Assembly: GCA_037441775.1 (NCBI GenBank)
Contig: JBBIRO010000038.1
Coordinates: 1 to 30,990, forward strand
Source of the DNA: CAMTWB01 sp037441775
GTDB lineage: Bacteria > Desulfobacterota > Syntrophia > Syntrophales > CAMTWB01
Reading direction: 5' to 3'
Length of the DNA: 30,990 nucleotides
Notes under the pieces: model-generated
Seen by the model: the letters and a program-made list of their open reading frames with translations, nothing else
What the model was told of the DNA's origin: nothing
Database searches by the model: none
Shown here: one piece after another, positions 9,528 through 18,126 of the stretch
Numbering within the stretch: the first letter of the stretch is position 1
Layout of the letters: every line of letters starts with the position of its first letter
Translations under genes and position numbers: made by a program

Positions 9528-10193
9528 CTAATTTTTAATCGTACTGTTGTTAATTCGCTTAAGCCAGGCAACCATCAGGTAAACAAGAGGGGTGTCCGCC
9601 AGGGCGATTATGGACTTGATAGCAAATTGCGCAATGATTACAGGAATAATGCTAGGCCATACTCCGTAAAAGGCGATGGTTATGAAGATAAGTGTGTCTA
9701 ATAACTGGGAAACAAGCGTGGACGCATTGTTGCGAAGCCACAGGTGACGGCCTTCGGTCTTTTTTTTCCAGAAGGAAAATGCCCAGACGTCGTGGAGCTG
9801 GCTCACCAGGTAGGCGATCATACTGGCCAGCACAATCCGGAAATTTGATGCCAGTATCTCCTCAAAGGCAACTTGCCGCGACCAGAATGAGGCCGCGGGC
9901 AGCCAAATGGCGAGGTGCACCATTGCAGCCGCTGTAAGCGAGGTGGCTAATCCCGCCCAGACGAGGGCGCTGGCCCTTTTGCGCCCCCAAATTTCGCTTA
10001 CTGTGTCGGTTATGGGAAAGGTGAGGGCATAGGCTAGGACAGCGGCGGGAACGATGATCCCGTCAGCAAGCGCTACCGGCTTTACGGCCAGGATGTTGGA
10101 AATTACGAGCAGGCCAGTAAAAAGACAGCCCAGAAGTAAAAATGCCTTTTCTCCTGCCGGCAGGGCGATTGCGTCAACTTTTTTTTCAAACAT
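9528..10193 (-). CDS. yhhQ: Queuosine precursor transporter, YhhQ/VUT family
   Basis: A 221-residue membrane protein with six hydrophobic segments. It shows the COG1738 hallmarks: ISNILAVKPV in helix 1, an Asp in the first periplasmic stretch, the helix 2-3 motif FPITDTVSEIWGRKRA (about residues 59-74) and WAFSFWKKKTEGRHLWLRNNASTLVSQ (about 136-163, described here only by its key W, K, R and N residues). The family imports 7-cyano-7-deazaguanine or related bases for queuosine tRNA modification. The stop is TAG at 9528-9530. I looked for a preQ1 riboswitch upstream and did not find a convincing one. The gene follows the formate dehydrogenase operon on the same strand but is separated from it by a strong terminator. 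Confidence 0.88.
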   Translation of the reverse strand: MFEKKVDAIALPAGEKAFLLLGCLFTGLLVISNILAVKPVALADGIIVPAAVLAYALTFPITDTVSEIWGRKRASALVWAGLATSLTAAAMVHLAIWLPAASFWSRQVAFEEILASNFRIVLASMIAYLVSQLHDVWAFSFWKKKTEGRHLWLRNNASTLVSQLLDTLIFITIAFYGVWPSIIPVIIAQFAIKSIIALADTPLVYLMVAWLKRINNSTIKN

Positions 10194-10259
10194 GCGTTGA
10201 ATAGTCCTCCGGATTTAATATTTCTGGGTATAACATATTGTCATGACCAGATAAAACAG

Positions 10260-10294
10260 CAAGCCTGCTTCTTTGGGAGCAAGAAGCAGGCTTG
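10260..10294 (-). terminator. Rho-independent terminator of the formate dehydrogenase operon
   Basis: A perfect 14-bp stem (left arm 10260-10273, right arm 10281-10294, core AAGCCTGCTTCTT) with a seven-base loop lies just past the fdhA stop codon. On the minus strand it is followed by GCTGTTTTAT. It separates the operon from yhhQ. Confidence 0.85.
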
Positions 10295-10317
10295 AGTCGG
10301 TCCATTGGTATAGTCAA

Positions 10318-12984
10318 CTAATCGGCCTTTTCAATCCTGACAGCAGAGACTTTTAGCTCCGGTGTTTTGGAAATATTGCAGCATTCCTGATTAGTTAGGA
10401 TGTTACAGGGTGTTTCCTGGAAATGGAAGGTCATGAAGACCAGCCCCGGCGACACTCGGTCAGTAATGTTTACCTTTGAGCAGATGGTTCCACGCCTAGA
10501 AATTACCCGCACCATATCTCCCGGGCCGATTCCCAGCCGGGCGGCGTCGTCCGGATTGATTTCCATCGCCTCTTCTGGGTGGAGTTGATTGAGACCATCG
10601 CTTTTTCCGGTCATGCTTGAGGTGTGGTAATGGTAAAGGCTGCGACCGGTGGTCAGGATGAATGGGTATTCGCTGTCCGTTTGATCGGCGGCTGGCCGAT
10701 ATTCTATGGCCGAGAATTTACCCAGCCCACGGCTGAACTGCCCGACGTGAAGTATGGGAGTGCCCGGGTGGTCGGTATTGGGGCAGGGCCATTGCAGGCC
10801 GCCCCTTTCCAGGCGTTCATAAGTGATACCACCGTAGGAGGGGGTGAGTCTGGCTATTTCCGCCATAATCTCCTGTGGTGACTGATAATTCCAGTTCAAA
10901 CCTAAGCGGTTGGCAATGAGCTTAATGATTTCCCAGTCGGGCTTGGAATCCCCGCGAGGCTTGATTGCCGGATATATCCGTTGGACCCGCCTTTCGGTGT
11001 TGACAAAGGTTCCTTCCTTCTCGGCGAAGGACGCAGCGGGTAGGACTACATCTGCCAGTTGCGCCGTTTCCGTCAAAAAAATGTCCTGAACCACTAAAAA
11101 GTCCAATGCCTCCAGGCATTCTGCGGCATGGTTAACATCCGGCTCGGTCAAGTAGGGGTTTTCTCCCATCACGTACATGGCCCGAACCTCTTTTTTCTCT
11201 GCGGCCCGGAACATTTCGGTCAGAGTCAACCCGGTGCGGGCTGAAAGGGGAACCCCCCAATCCTGGGAGAACTTGTTCAGCAGGACCTCATTACTCAGGG
11301 GTTGGTAACCTGGCAGTACCACCGGCAGCGCTCCCATATCGCAGGCCCCCTGAACGTTGTTCTGGCCGCGCAGAGGATTCATACCGGTGCTTGGCCTTCC
11401 CATGTTCCCCGTTACCAAAGCCAGGTTGGCCAGCGCCATGACATTTTCGGTGCCGCTCGTATGCTGAGTTACCCCCATGGTATAGAGAATGCTGCCCGTT
11501 TTGGCCTGGGCAAAAAGTCGGGCGGCCGCAACGATGTCTTCGGCAGGCACACCGGTGATCGCGGCGGCGTATTCCGGGGTGTACTTTTCAACCATCTTCT
11601 GCATTTCGGCAAAGCCTTCGGTCCGATTGGCTATGAAGTCTTTATCATGCAGGTCTTCCGAGATGATCACCCGGACCAGGGCATTGAGCAGGGCCACATC
11701 GGTGCCCGGCTTCAGCGGTAAAAACAGATTGGCGCAATCGACGAGCGGTATCCGCCTGGGGTCGGCGATGATTAAACTGGCCCCCTTCCGCACCGCCTTG
11801 CGAACCCGGTAACCGATAACCGGATGATTTTCCGAGGTGTTGGAACCAATGATGAATATGGCTCCGGCGTCTTCTATTTCCGCGATGGTATTCGTCATCG
11901 CGCCGCTGCCGAATACGGTGGCCAGACCGGCCACAGTGGAAGCGTGTCAAAGCCGGGCGCAGTGATCAATGTTGTTGGTGCCCAGCGAGCGCAGGAGTTT
12001 CTGGAAGAGATAGTTGTCTTCCGTGGTGCAGCGGGCAGAGCTGATCGCCGCCAGTGAATCGGCGCCGTGGGCGGCTCGAATCTCCTGAAAACGGCTGGAA
12101 ACCAAATCCAGCGCCTCATCCCAGGATGATTCGGTCAATACGCCTTCTTTTCTGATCAGAGGTTTGGTTATCCGTTCGGGGTGGTTGATGAAGTGATATC
12201 CGAACCGGCCCTTTACGCATAGCCGGCCCCCGTTAACCGTGCTTTCGCGGTCTCCCGCGACGGAAACCACCCGGTCTCCCCGGACTCCCAATATGATACC
12301 GCAGCCCACGCCGCAGTAAGGACAGATGGACTTGACAGTCCGCGACGGTTTTTCCTGCTTTTTTGGCGCCAAAGCGCCCGTCGGGCAGCGCTCCATACAC
12401 TCGCCGCAGGATTCACAGATGGACTCGGCCAGTGGCGAATTGCCGAACGTGACTACCGAGTTTTTGTGGCCGCGAAAACCAAAGTCCAGTGAGGCCACCC
12501 CGTTTATCTGGTCGCAGGTCCGGATACAGATGCCGCAGAGGATGCAGCGGGTGCGGTCGATATCAAAGAACGGATTGCTGTGATCGGCCGAAACTTCCGG
12601 CACCGAGGGGCGCAGCCGGGCCATCCTTTCCTTGGTGATTCCAAGGAAACTTGCCACCTCCTGTAGCCGGCAGCGGCTGTCCTTGACGCAGGTCAGGCAT
12701 TCCATATTGTGGTTGGTTAGCGCAAGTTCAACTACCATCCGCTGGAGCTGCCTTGATTCCGGCGTATCGGTGCGGACGATCATTCCCTCGGTAACCGGCG
12801 CCCGGCAGGCTGTGACCAGCTTGCCGTTGGCCTCCACCATGCAGACCCGGCAACCGCCGAAGGTGGTCAAGTCCGGGTGATGACAAAGGGTAGGAATGTA
12901 TATTCCCAGCATCTCAGCCGCCTCGATGATTGTGGTGCCCTTTTCAACAGTAATTTTTAAATCATCTATATATAGCGAAACCAT
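10318..12984 (-). CDS. fdhA: NAD-linked formate dehydrogenase alpha subunit, selenocysteine-containing
   Basis: Read through one in-frame UGA (11947-11949), this is a single 888-residue molybdo/tungsto-bis-MGD formate dehydrogenase. Domains in order: a plant-type [2Fe-2S] domain (Cys34, 45, 48, 60); a NuoG-type His-Cys [4Fe-4S] site (His92, Cys96, 99, 105); two ferredoxin clusters (Cys147-157 and Cys190-200); the catalytic-domain cluster (Cys221, 224, 228, 256); then the active site CARL-Sec346-His347; and the C-terminal dinucleotide-binding domain. CAR-x-U-H followed by VAGL matches selenocysteine formate dehydrogenases such as E. coli FdhF. It oxidises formate to CO2, or runs in reverse, passing electrons through the chain of clusters to the NuoF-like partner encoded upstream. 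Without Sec insertion the product would stop at 345 residues, before the catalytic centre. Confidence 0.95.
11911..11949 (-). promoter_or_regulatory. UGA selenocysteine codon with bacterial SECIS hairpin
   Basis: The UGA is at 11949-11947 on the minus strand. Eighteen bases after it comes the loop GGUCU, flanked by the perfect stem GUGGCC/GGCCAC (11934-11918). From memory of E. coli fdhF, the GGUCU loop sits at the same 18-base distance from its UGA. SelB recognises the GGU loop of such hairpins. The SelB, SelA and tRNA-Sec genes are not in this window. Confidence 0.88.
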
Positions 12985-13007
12985 TGGATCTTCCCTCCTC
13001 GATCAAG

Positions 13008-14888
13008 TCATTTAGGGGCGCCGGAAAGACAGACAACCGCACCGAAGCGATCCGGACAAACTTCCAGGCAGACACCGCACTTGGTACAGAGCGCCTGATC
13101 AATGACGTGCGGCGTTTTCTTGGCGCCCGTTATTGCCCCAACAGGACAGGCCTTAAGGCAAAGCATGCATGCTTTGCATTTATCCGGGTCGATCTCAAAG
13201 CGGATCATGGCCTTGCAAACCAGGGCCGGACAGCGATGCTCTCTGATATGAGCTTCATACTCGTCCCGGAAGTAACGGATCGTGCTTAGAACCGGATTGG
13301 GCGCGCTTTGACCAAGGCCACAGATGGAACCGGCGACGATGGCTTCGCCCATTTCGACCAGAAGATCAATATCGCCTTCTCTACCCCGGCCCTCACAGAT
13401 GTCGTTCAAGACTTTCAACATCTGTTCTGTTCCCACCCGGCAGGGGATACACTGGCCGCAGGATTCATCCAGGGTAAAGTCGATAAAATACTTGGCAATG
13501 TCCACCATGCAGGTGCCTTCATCCAAAACCACCATCCCGCCGGAGCCCATCATGGAGCCCGCTTCGGTCAATGAATCGAAATCCACCGGTAAATCCAGCA
13601 TTGCCGACGGCAGACATCCTCCGGAGGGTCCTCCCGTCTGAACTGCTTTGAAGGTTCGTCCGTTGGCAACGCCGCCGCCGATGTCCTCAATGATCTTGCG
13701 CAGCTGGATCCCCATCGGTACTTCGATCAAACCGCAGTTGTTGATCTTGCCGGTCAGCGCAAATACTGCCGTCCCGCGGCACTTAGGAGTGCCAATGCTG
13801 CTGAACCACTTGGCGCCATGATGAATAATCTGGGCGACGCAGGCAAAAGTTTTGACGTTGTTGAGCAGGGTGGGCTTTCCCCAAAGGCCCTCCTCGGTGG
13901 TGCGGGGGCGGGGCAGGGGCTTGGGCATGCCGCGTTTACCTTCGATGGAAAGAACCAGGGCTGTAGATTCGCCGCAGACAAAGGCTCCGGCGCCCGGAAA
14001 TATTTCCAGTTCAAAGCTGAAGCCGCTGCCTAGTATATTATCCCCCAAAAGTCCCATTTCTTTCGCCTGGGCGATGCCCCGGCGGAGTTGACGGATGGCC
14101 AGAGGATACTCGGCGCGGACATAAACATAGCCTTTATTGGCGCCGATCGCGTAACCGGCGATGATCATCCCCTCGATCACTGAGTGGGGATCGCCCTCAA
14201 GAACCGATCGGTCCATGAAGGCTCCCGGGTCGCCTTCATCGGCGTTACATATGACGTATTTCTGGTCGCTTTTTACCTGCAGGCAGGATTCCCACTTGCG
14301 GCCGGCGGAAAAACCGGCGCCTCCTCGGCCGCGCAGCCCTGATTGCTTGACCTCCTCGATAATCGCATGCGGTGTCATTTCCAGGGCCTTAGCCAGTCCC
14401 AAGTAGCCGTCATGGGCCAGGTAATCATCAATGGAGCTCGGATCGATATGGCCGCAGTTGCGCAGGACGACCTTGACCTGCTGGTTTAATTCCGGACGTT
14501 CGGCAAGCCTTTTGATTCCGTCAAGATGTGCTGCTCCGGTGCTGCCGACGGCTAGATCGGGCCGTATATTGCCGCGGACAAAGAAATCTTCCAATAGGTC
14601 CCGACCTAAATCGGGGGTGATGCCGCCATAGGTGATCCGGGGCATGCCCGGAGCGGAGATATCCACCAGGACTTCATGATAGCACATGCCGACACATCCC
14701 ACCTGGCGGACAATGGCTTCCTTTCCCATGGCTTTCAGTTTTTCCTCCAGGGCGGATACTACATCCAGTGCTCCGGTAGCCCGGCCGCAAGTGGCCGCGC
14801 CCACCATGATGACCGGAAGATTACCCTGCTCCATCTCCTGCCATTTTTTCAAGGCTTTCGCGCGTAATGGCTCAAGTGCTGTGCGCAT
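13008..14888 (-). CDS. nuoF: NuoF/HndC-like NADH-binding subunit of formate dehydrogenase
   Basis: A 626-residue flavo-iron-sulfur protein. An N-terminal thioredoxin-like [2Fe-2S] domain (Cys34, Cys65, Cys69) is fused to a NuoF core with the FMN/NADH motif GRGGAGFSAGRKW (187-199), ADEGDPGAFMDR (216-227) and a [4Fe-4S] site (Cys477, 480, 483, 523). Two extra C-terminal ferredoxin clusters follow (Cys571-581 and Cys601-611). This layout is that of HndC, HydB and NAD-dependent formate dehydrogenase beta subunits rather than complex I NuoF, which lacks both extensions. It exchanges electrons between NAD(H) and the FdhA clusters; similar proteins take part in electron bifurcation with ferredoxin. 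Its start overlaps the end of the NuoE-like gene by 17 bases, indicating translational coupling, and it lies 23 bases before fdhA. Confidence 0.92.
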   Translation of the reverse strand: MRTALEPLRAKALKKWQEMEQGNLPVIMVGAATCGRATGALDVVSALEEKLKAMGKEAIVRQVGCVGMCYHEVLVDISAPGMPRITYGGITPDLGRDLLEDFFVRGNIRPDLAVGSTGAAHLDGIKRLAERPELNQQVKVVLRNCGHIDPSSIDDYLAHDGYLGLAKALEMTPHAIIEEVKQSGLRGRGGAGFSAGRKWESCLQVKSDQKYVICNADEGDPGAFMDRSVLEGDPHSVIEGMIIAGYAIGANKGYVYVRAEYPLAIRQLRRGIAQAKEMGLLGDNILGSGFSFELEIFPGAGAFVCGESTALVLSIEGKRGMPKPLPRPRTTEEGLWGKPTLLNNVKTFACVAQIIHHGAKWFSSIGTPKCRGTAVFALTGKINNCGLIEVPMGIQLRKIIEDIGGGVANGRTFKAVQTGGPSGGCLPSAMLDLPVDFDSLTEAGSMMGSGGMVVLDEGTCMVDIAKYFIDFTLDESCGQCIPCRVGTEQMLKVLNDICEGRGREGDIDLLVEMGEAIVAGSICGLGQSAPNPVLSTIRYFRDEYEAHIREHRCPALVCKAMIRFEIDPDKCKACMLCLKACPVGAITGAKKTPHVIDQALCTKCGVCLEVCPDRFGAVVCLSGAPK

Positions 14889-15339
14889 ATTTTTTCAATA
14901 CCTCCTTCACCTGATTGCTCTCAAGATGGCCGTAAACGTCCTCGCCGATCATGGCGACCGGGGCAATCGCGCAGGACCCGACACAGTTGACCCGCTCCAG
15001 ACTGAACTGATAATCATCGGTGGCGCAGCCGCAGGTAATTCCCATTTCTCGTTCAAAGGTTTCCATCAGCCGCGCAGCGCCCTTGACATGGCAAGCCGTG
15101 CCCAGGCAGACCTTGACGCCATGTTTGCCCCGCCTGGTAAAGTAAAACTGGGCGAAGAAGGTGGCGACGCCATAAATTTTACTGGGAGAAACCTTCATGA
15201 AGCGCGCAACTGCCTGCATGGCAGCTTTCGGCAGATAGCCAAATTCAGCTTGAACCGCCTGCAGGATGGGTATCAACTCATGCCGTGCCGGTTGATGCCG
15301 CGAGAGGATTTTTTGTACCGCCTGGTCCATATCCGTCAT
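14872..15339 (-). CDS. nuoE: NuoE-like [2Fe-2S] thioredoxin-fold subunit of formate dehydrogenase
   Basis: A 155-residue protein with an N-terminal helical bundle (about residues 1-60) and a thioredoxin-like [2Fe-2S] domain whose four cysteines are Cys78, Cys83, Cys119 and Cys123 (CLGTACH and CVGSCAIAP). This is the NuoE/HndA family. It partners with the NuoF-like subunit in NAD-linked hydrogenases and formate dehydrogenases. It is the first gene of the three-gene operon. AGGAG lies about eight bases before the ATG. The 377 bases upstream separate it from the divergent gap gene; I could not find a convincing promoter for this side. Confidence 0.92.
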   Translation of the reverse strand: MTDMDQAVQKILSRHQPARHELIPILQAVQAEFGYLPKAAMQAVARFMKVSPSKIYGVATFFAQFYFTRRGKHGVKVCLGTACHVKGAARLMETFEREMGITCGCATDDYQFSLERVNCVGSCAIAPVAMIGEDVYGHLESNQVKEVLKKYAHST

Positions 15340-15610
15340 AAATTGAACTCCTTCTCGAATTATTCAGATGTTTGTGCCGGATGCTGTATTTATGAACTAG
15401 CAAAAGTCGGAATTACTTCATTTATTATCATTCCCGTCGAGGCGGAAATTCGCTGCAAACAAGTAGTTATATAACCGGCGCAGCCTTAACTACGCCCGGG
15501 GGACATTTTTGCAAATCCGTCCATATTGGGAATTTACGTTTAGAAATATTCGTTCCGTTACATGAGTGATAACGTTTTTGTCAAGGGAAATAGCTGCCAC
15601 GGTGTACGAT

Positions 15611-15626
15611 TTTTTACAAAGTCGTC
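15611..15626. repeat. Solo arm of the dispersed repeat
   Basis: TTTTTACAAAGTCGTC resembles the right arm TTTTTACGAAGCCGTC of the intact element at 28333-28459, differing at two bases. A weaker left-like sequence (CAAAAGTCGGAATT) lies near 15400, so this may be a decayed full element in the 377-base divergent intergenic region. That region otherwise holds only the gap promoter. Confidence 0.4.
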
Positions 15627-15654
15627 GAGACGGAATCGTCACGAAAATAACTGC

Positions 15655-15683
15655 TTGACTACATTAGACCATCGAACTATACA
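15655..15683 (+). promoter_or_regulatory. Sigma-70-type promoter of gap-tpiA-secG
   Basis: TTGACT (15655-15660) and TATACA (15678-15683) are separated by exactly 17 bases and lie 34 bases before the gap start codon, with GGAAAGG in between as ribosome binding site. Confidence 0.75.
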
Positions 15684-15716
15684 TTTTCTGCGACTTTACT
15701 GGAAAGGAAAGCTACC

Positions 15717-16724
15717 ATGACTATCAATGTTGCCGTCAACGGTTTTGGGCGGGTCGGTCGGTATATCGTCCGCGCTTGTATAGGAAATGACGAGATAAGA
15801 GTAGTGGCAATCAACTCAAGGGCTAAACCGGAGGTTCTTGCTCATCTGCTGAAATACGATTCCGTTCACCGCCGTATTCCAGCCGATGTGGCGGTGGATG
15901 GAAGCAACTTGCTATTAAACGGTAAACCCATTGTAATCACCAACACGACCGCAGGTCTTGCCGATTTACCCTGGGGCGCGCTTGGTGTGGACATCGTTCT
16001 TGAATCCACTGGAGAGATCAAAAAGAGGGATGTTCTGGCCGGTCATCTGAAGGCAGGAGCCAAAAAAGTCATTCTCGCCTTTCCCAACAAGGACGTGGAC
16101 GGCACCCTGGTAATGGGAGTGAACGAAGACACGTATGACTCAGGCCGGCAGCACATCGTCTCCAACGCCTCCTGCACCACCAACTGTCTGGCCCCGCTTG
16201 CGAAAATCATTCACGAGGAGTTTACCCTTGTCAAGGGGCTGATGACCACCGTTCATTCCTATACTATGGATCAGCGTCTGCTGGACGGCTCCCACGATGA
16301 CCTGCGCCGGGCGCGGTCGGCCGCGATGTCGATAATACCCACATCCACCGGCGCGGCGGCGGCAGTGGGCGAAGTATTGCCGGCCCTTAAGGGAAAACTT
16401 GACGGTTTGGCGTTACGGGTGCCTACTCCCAATGTATCGATAGTTGACCTTACGGTGGAACTGGGAAAAAACGCTACCGCCCAGGAGGTCAATCAGGCCT
16501 TGAAAACCGCGGCGCAGGGCCGGATGAAGAACGTTATGTTTATATCGGAAGAACCGCTTGTTTCGGTAGATTTCACGGGCAGTTCATATTCTTCGATAGT
16601 CGATGCCCCGCTGACCAAGGTTATTCAGGGGAACTTTTTGAAGGTATTTTCCTGGTATGACAACGAAAGCGGCTATGCGACCCGGATGAGGGATCTGGCT
16701 ATTCATATCGGCCATATGCTTTAG
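15717..16724 (+). CDS. gap: Type I glyceraldehyde-3-phosphate dehydrogenase, likely NADP-accepting
   Basis: A 335-residue GAPDH, full family length. The Rossmann motif NGFGRVGR is at residues 8-15, catalytic Cys153 in SNASCTTNC, and His180 in TTVHSY. It interconverts glyceraldehyde 3-phosphate and 1,3-bisphosphoglycerate in the cytoplasm. Two cofactor positions are unusual. The Asp of the usual N-D-L-T-D loop, which binds the adenosine ribose of NAD, is Ser34 here followed by Arg35. The Leu-Pro pair before His-x-Asp-Leu-Arg is Gly191-Ser192. Changes of this kind are known from NADP-using GAPDHs such as the chloroplast enzyme. I infer NADP(H) or dual specificity, which may mean an anabolic role. 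It heads an operon with tpiA and secG; pgk, often between gap and tpiA, is absent. Confidence 0.95.
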   Translation: MTINVAVNGFGRVGRYIVRACIGNDEIRVVAINSRAKPEVLAHLLKYDSVHRRIPADVAVDGSNLLLNGKPIVITNTTAGLADLPWGALGVDIVLESTGEIKKRDVLAGHLKAGAKKVILAFPNKDVDGTLVMGVNEDTYDSGRQHIVSNASCTTNCLAPLAKIIHEEFTLVKGLMTTVHSYTMDQRLLDGSHDDLRRARSAAMSIIPTSTGAAAAVGEVLPALKGKLDGLALRVPTPNVSIVDLTVELGKNATAQEVNQALKTAAQGRMKNVMFISEEPLVSVDFTGSSYSSIVDAPLTKVIQGNFLKVFSWYDNESGYATRMRDLAIHIGHML

Positions 16725-16754
16725 CTGCGATTCTATCGCTTCAGGGAGTAACTG

Positions 16755-17510
16755 ATGAGAAAACCAATAATTGCCGGTAACTGGAAAATGAACAGGCGTA
16801 TTGGCGAGTCTGTGGAACTGGCCTTGGCTCTTAGGGAGTATCTTATAAACTACGAAGGGGTCACCGTCATTATCGCCCCGCCATTCACCGCCCTGAAAAG
16901 CGTAGCGGAGGTTATAAAAGGGTCACCAATTTGTTTATCCGCCCAGAACGTCCACGAAGCCCCCGAAGGCAAGGGCGCCTTTACCGGTGAAATATCCGCA
17001 GATATGCTGACCGACGCCGGCTGCAGCCATGTGATTGTAGGCCATTCGGAGCGTCGTATCATCTTTGGAGAAACCGACCACAGAATCAACGCTAAAGTAA
17101 AAACCGGCATCTGCTATGGCCTGACTCCGATCTTCTGTATTGGCGAAACCCTGGCCCAGCGGGAGGAAAATGAAACATTTATGGTTATTGAGTCCCAGTT
17201 AATTGAGGGATTGAAAAATATTTCTGTCGATGATATAAGTCGGTTGATTATAGCCTATGAGCCGGTATGGGCAATAGGCACCGGAAAGACCGCATCACCT
17301 GCGCAGGCTGAAGAGGTGCATGTCTTTATCCGCCGCTTCATTGCCGCCAAATATGGCGAGGCCACGGCGGGAGTTATACCTGTCATCTATGGCGGCAGCG
17401 TGAATTCGGCTAATATCAGGGAGCTGATGGCCCAGGAAAACATCGATGGTGCACTGGTGGGGGGGGCAAGCCTCGACCCATCGTCGTTCATCAAAATTGT
17501 AAAGTACTGA
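16755..17510 (+). CDS. tpiA: Triosephosphate isomerase
   Basis: A 251-residue TIM-barrel enzyme of normal length that interconverts dihydroxyacetone phosphate and glyceraldehyde 3-phosphate. Catalytic residues are all visible: Asn9-Lys11 in GNWKMN, His97 in VIVGHSERR, Glu169 in AYEPVWAIGTGK (flexible loop 6 included), and the phosphate-binding GGSVN and GALVGGASL near the C-terminus. The ATG has GGGAG about six bases upstream. It lies 30 bases after gap and 22 before secG, so the three genes are almost certainly one transcript from the promoter at 15655. Confidence 0.97.
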   Translation: MRKPIIAGNWKMNRRIGESVELALALREYLINYEGVTVIIAPPFTALKSVAEVIKGSPICLSAQNVHEAPEGKGAFTGEISADMLTDAGCSHVIVGHSERRIIFGETDHRINAKVKTGICYGLTPIFCIGETLAQREENETFMVIESQLIEGLKNISVDDISRLIIAYEPVWAIGTGKTASPAQAEEVHVFIRRFIAAKYGEATAGVIPVIYGGSVNSANIRELMAQENIDGALVGGASLDPSSFIKIVKY

Positions 17511-17532
17511 TTACTTCAAAGGAGTAAAGCTG

Positions 17533-17859
17533 GTGCGAATATTGATAACATTATTACACATCTTTTCCGCTATAACCCTCATTCTGGTGGTATTGCTTCA
17601 GGCGGGCAAGGGAACAAACATGGGGGCGGCTTTTGGCGGTGCCAGCCAAACCGTCTTTGGCAGCTCTGGAGCAGGCACTTTTCTGGGGAAAATGACCACC
17701 GGCGTGGCCGTGGTCTTTGTCTTGACATCCCTAAGCCTTTCTTATTTCACCGTGAGTAAAAAACCAACGCTCTTTGACGACAAAGCTAGGCCAGCGGCCG
17801 AGAGTCCCGTTCCGGCGGCCGCGCCATCGGTGCCTCCGGCAGGGCCTGCTTCAAAATAA
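17533..17859 (+). CDS. secG: Preprotein translocase subunit SecG
   Basis: A 108-residue membrane protein starting with GTG, preceded by AAAGGAG. It has two transmembrane helices (about residues 2-22 and 52-74) joined by the conserved loop QAGKGTNMGAAFGG-x-SQTVFGS, the SecG signature, followed by an Ala/Pro-rich cytoplasmic tail. SecG supports SecYE in protein export by assisting SecA cycling. It follows tpiA closely and is followed by tRNA-Leu(GAG); the secG-tRNA-Leu(GAG) neighbourhood also occurs in E. coli (secG-leuU). Confidence 0.95.
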   Translation: MRILITLLHIFSAITLILVVLLQAGKGTNMGAAFGGASQTVFGSSGAGTFLGKMTTGVAVVFVLTSLSLSYFTVSKKPTLFDDKARPAAESPVPAAAPSVPPAGPASK

Positions 17860-17897
17860 TTTTTTTTCAGGAACCTGCCTTGCCGTTGTGTTTGATA

Positions 17898-17926
17898 TTG
17901 ACAAAACAGATCACGACGCTTAGGGT
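17898..17926 (+). promoter_or_regulatory. Probable promoter of tRNA-Leu
   Basis: TTGACA (17898-17903), a 17-base spacer and TAGGGT (17921-17926) place a start site roughly 40 bases before the tRNA. The -35 box is perfect and the -10 box is weak. Confidence 0.5.
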
Positions 17927-17972
17927 GGCGGACGATCTGGTACTGAGCAGGTTCTATAAGGAGTATTTACAT

Positions 17973-18059
17973 GCCGAAGTGGTGGAATCTGGTAGACACG
18001 CTATCTTGAGGGGGTAGTGGGCCATGCCCGTCCGGGTTCAAGTCCCGGCTTCGGCACCA
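17973..18059 (+). tRNA. tRNA-Leu (anticodon GAG)
   Basis: An 87-base class II tRNA with encoded CCA. The acceptor stem GCCGAAG (17973-17979) pairs with CTTCGGC (18049-18055). The anticodon stem CTATC/GGTAG encloses the loop TTGAGGG, giving anticodon GAG. A long variable arm is present, and the T loop is GTTCAAGTC. Anticodon and long variable arm agree on leucine. Confidence 0.95.
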
Positions 18060-18078
18060 TAAACGATGTGGAATTGTC

Positions 18079-18126
18079 CGCAAAAAAAGGTGGTTTAGAG
18101 CTATCTCTAAACCCCTTTTTTTTGCG
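18079..18126 (+). terminator. Strong, bidirectional rho-independent terminator after tRNA-Leu
   Basis: The stem core GGTTTAGAG (18092-18100) and CTCTAAACC (18105-18113) has a four-base loop. It is extended by A7 on the left and T8 on the right, and closes with CGC/GCG. It ends the gap-tpiA-secG-tRNA transcript and could also work from the other side. Confidence 0.92.

Noticed and set aside
10194..10260. preQ1 riboswitch before the queuosine-precursor transporter
   Set aside because: I could not find the short pseudoknot consensus; a TCTGG/CCAGA pairing is present but is too weak to support the call.
10318..12984. Two separate genes, or a frameshifted or nonsense pseudogene, at the formate dehydrogenase
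   Set aside because: The two halves are in the same frame, the interruption is exactly at the known Sec active-site position, and a SECIS hairpin follows at the right distance.
14686..15474. Plus-strand open frame of 262 codons
   Set aside because: It is antisense to the NuoE-like and NuoF-like genes, whose Fe-S motifs are clear.
17973..18059. tRNA-Leu as a proven attachment site
   Set aside because: No integrase gene and no direct repeat of the tRNA 3' end are visible in the window.
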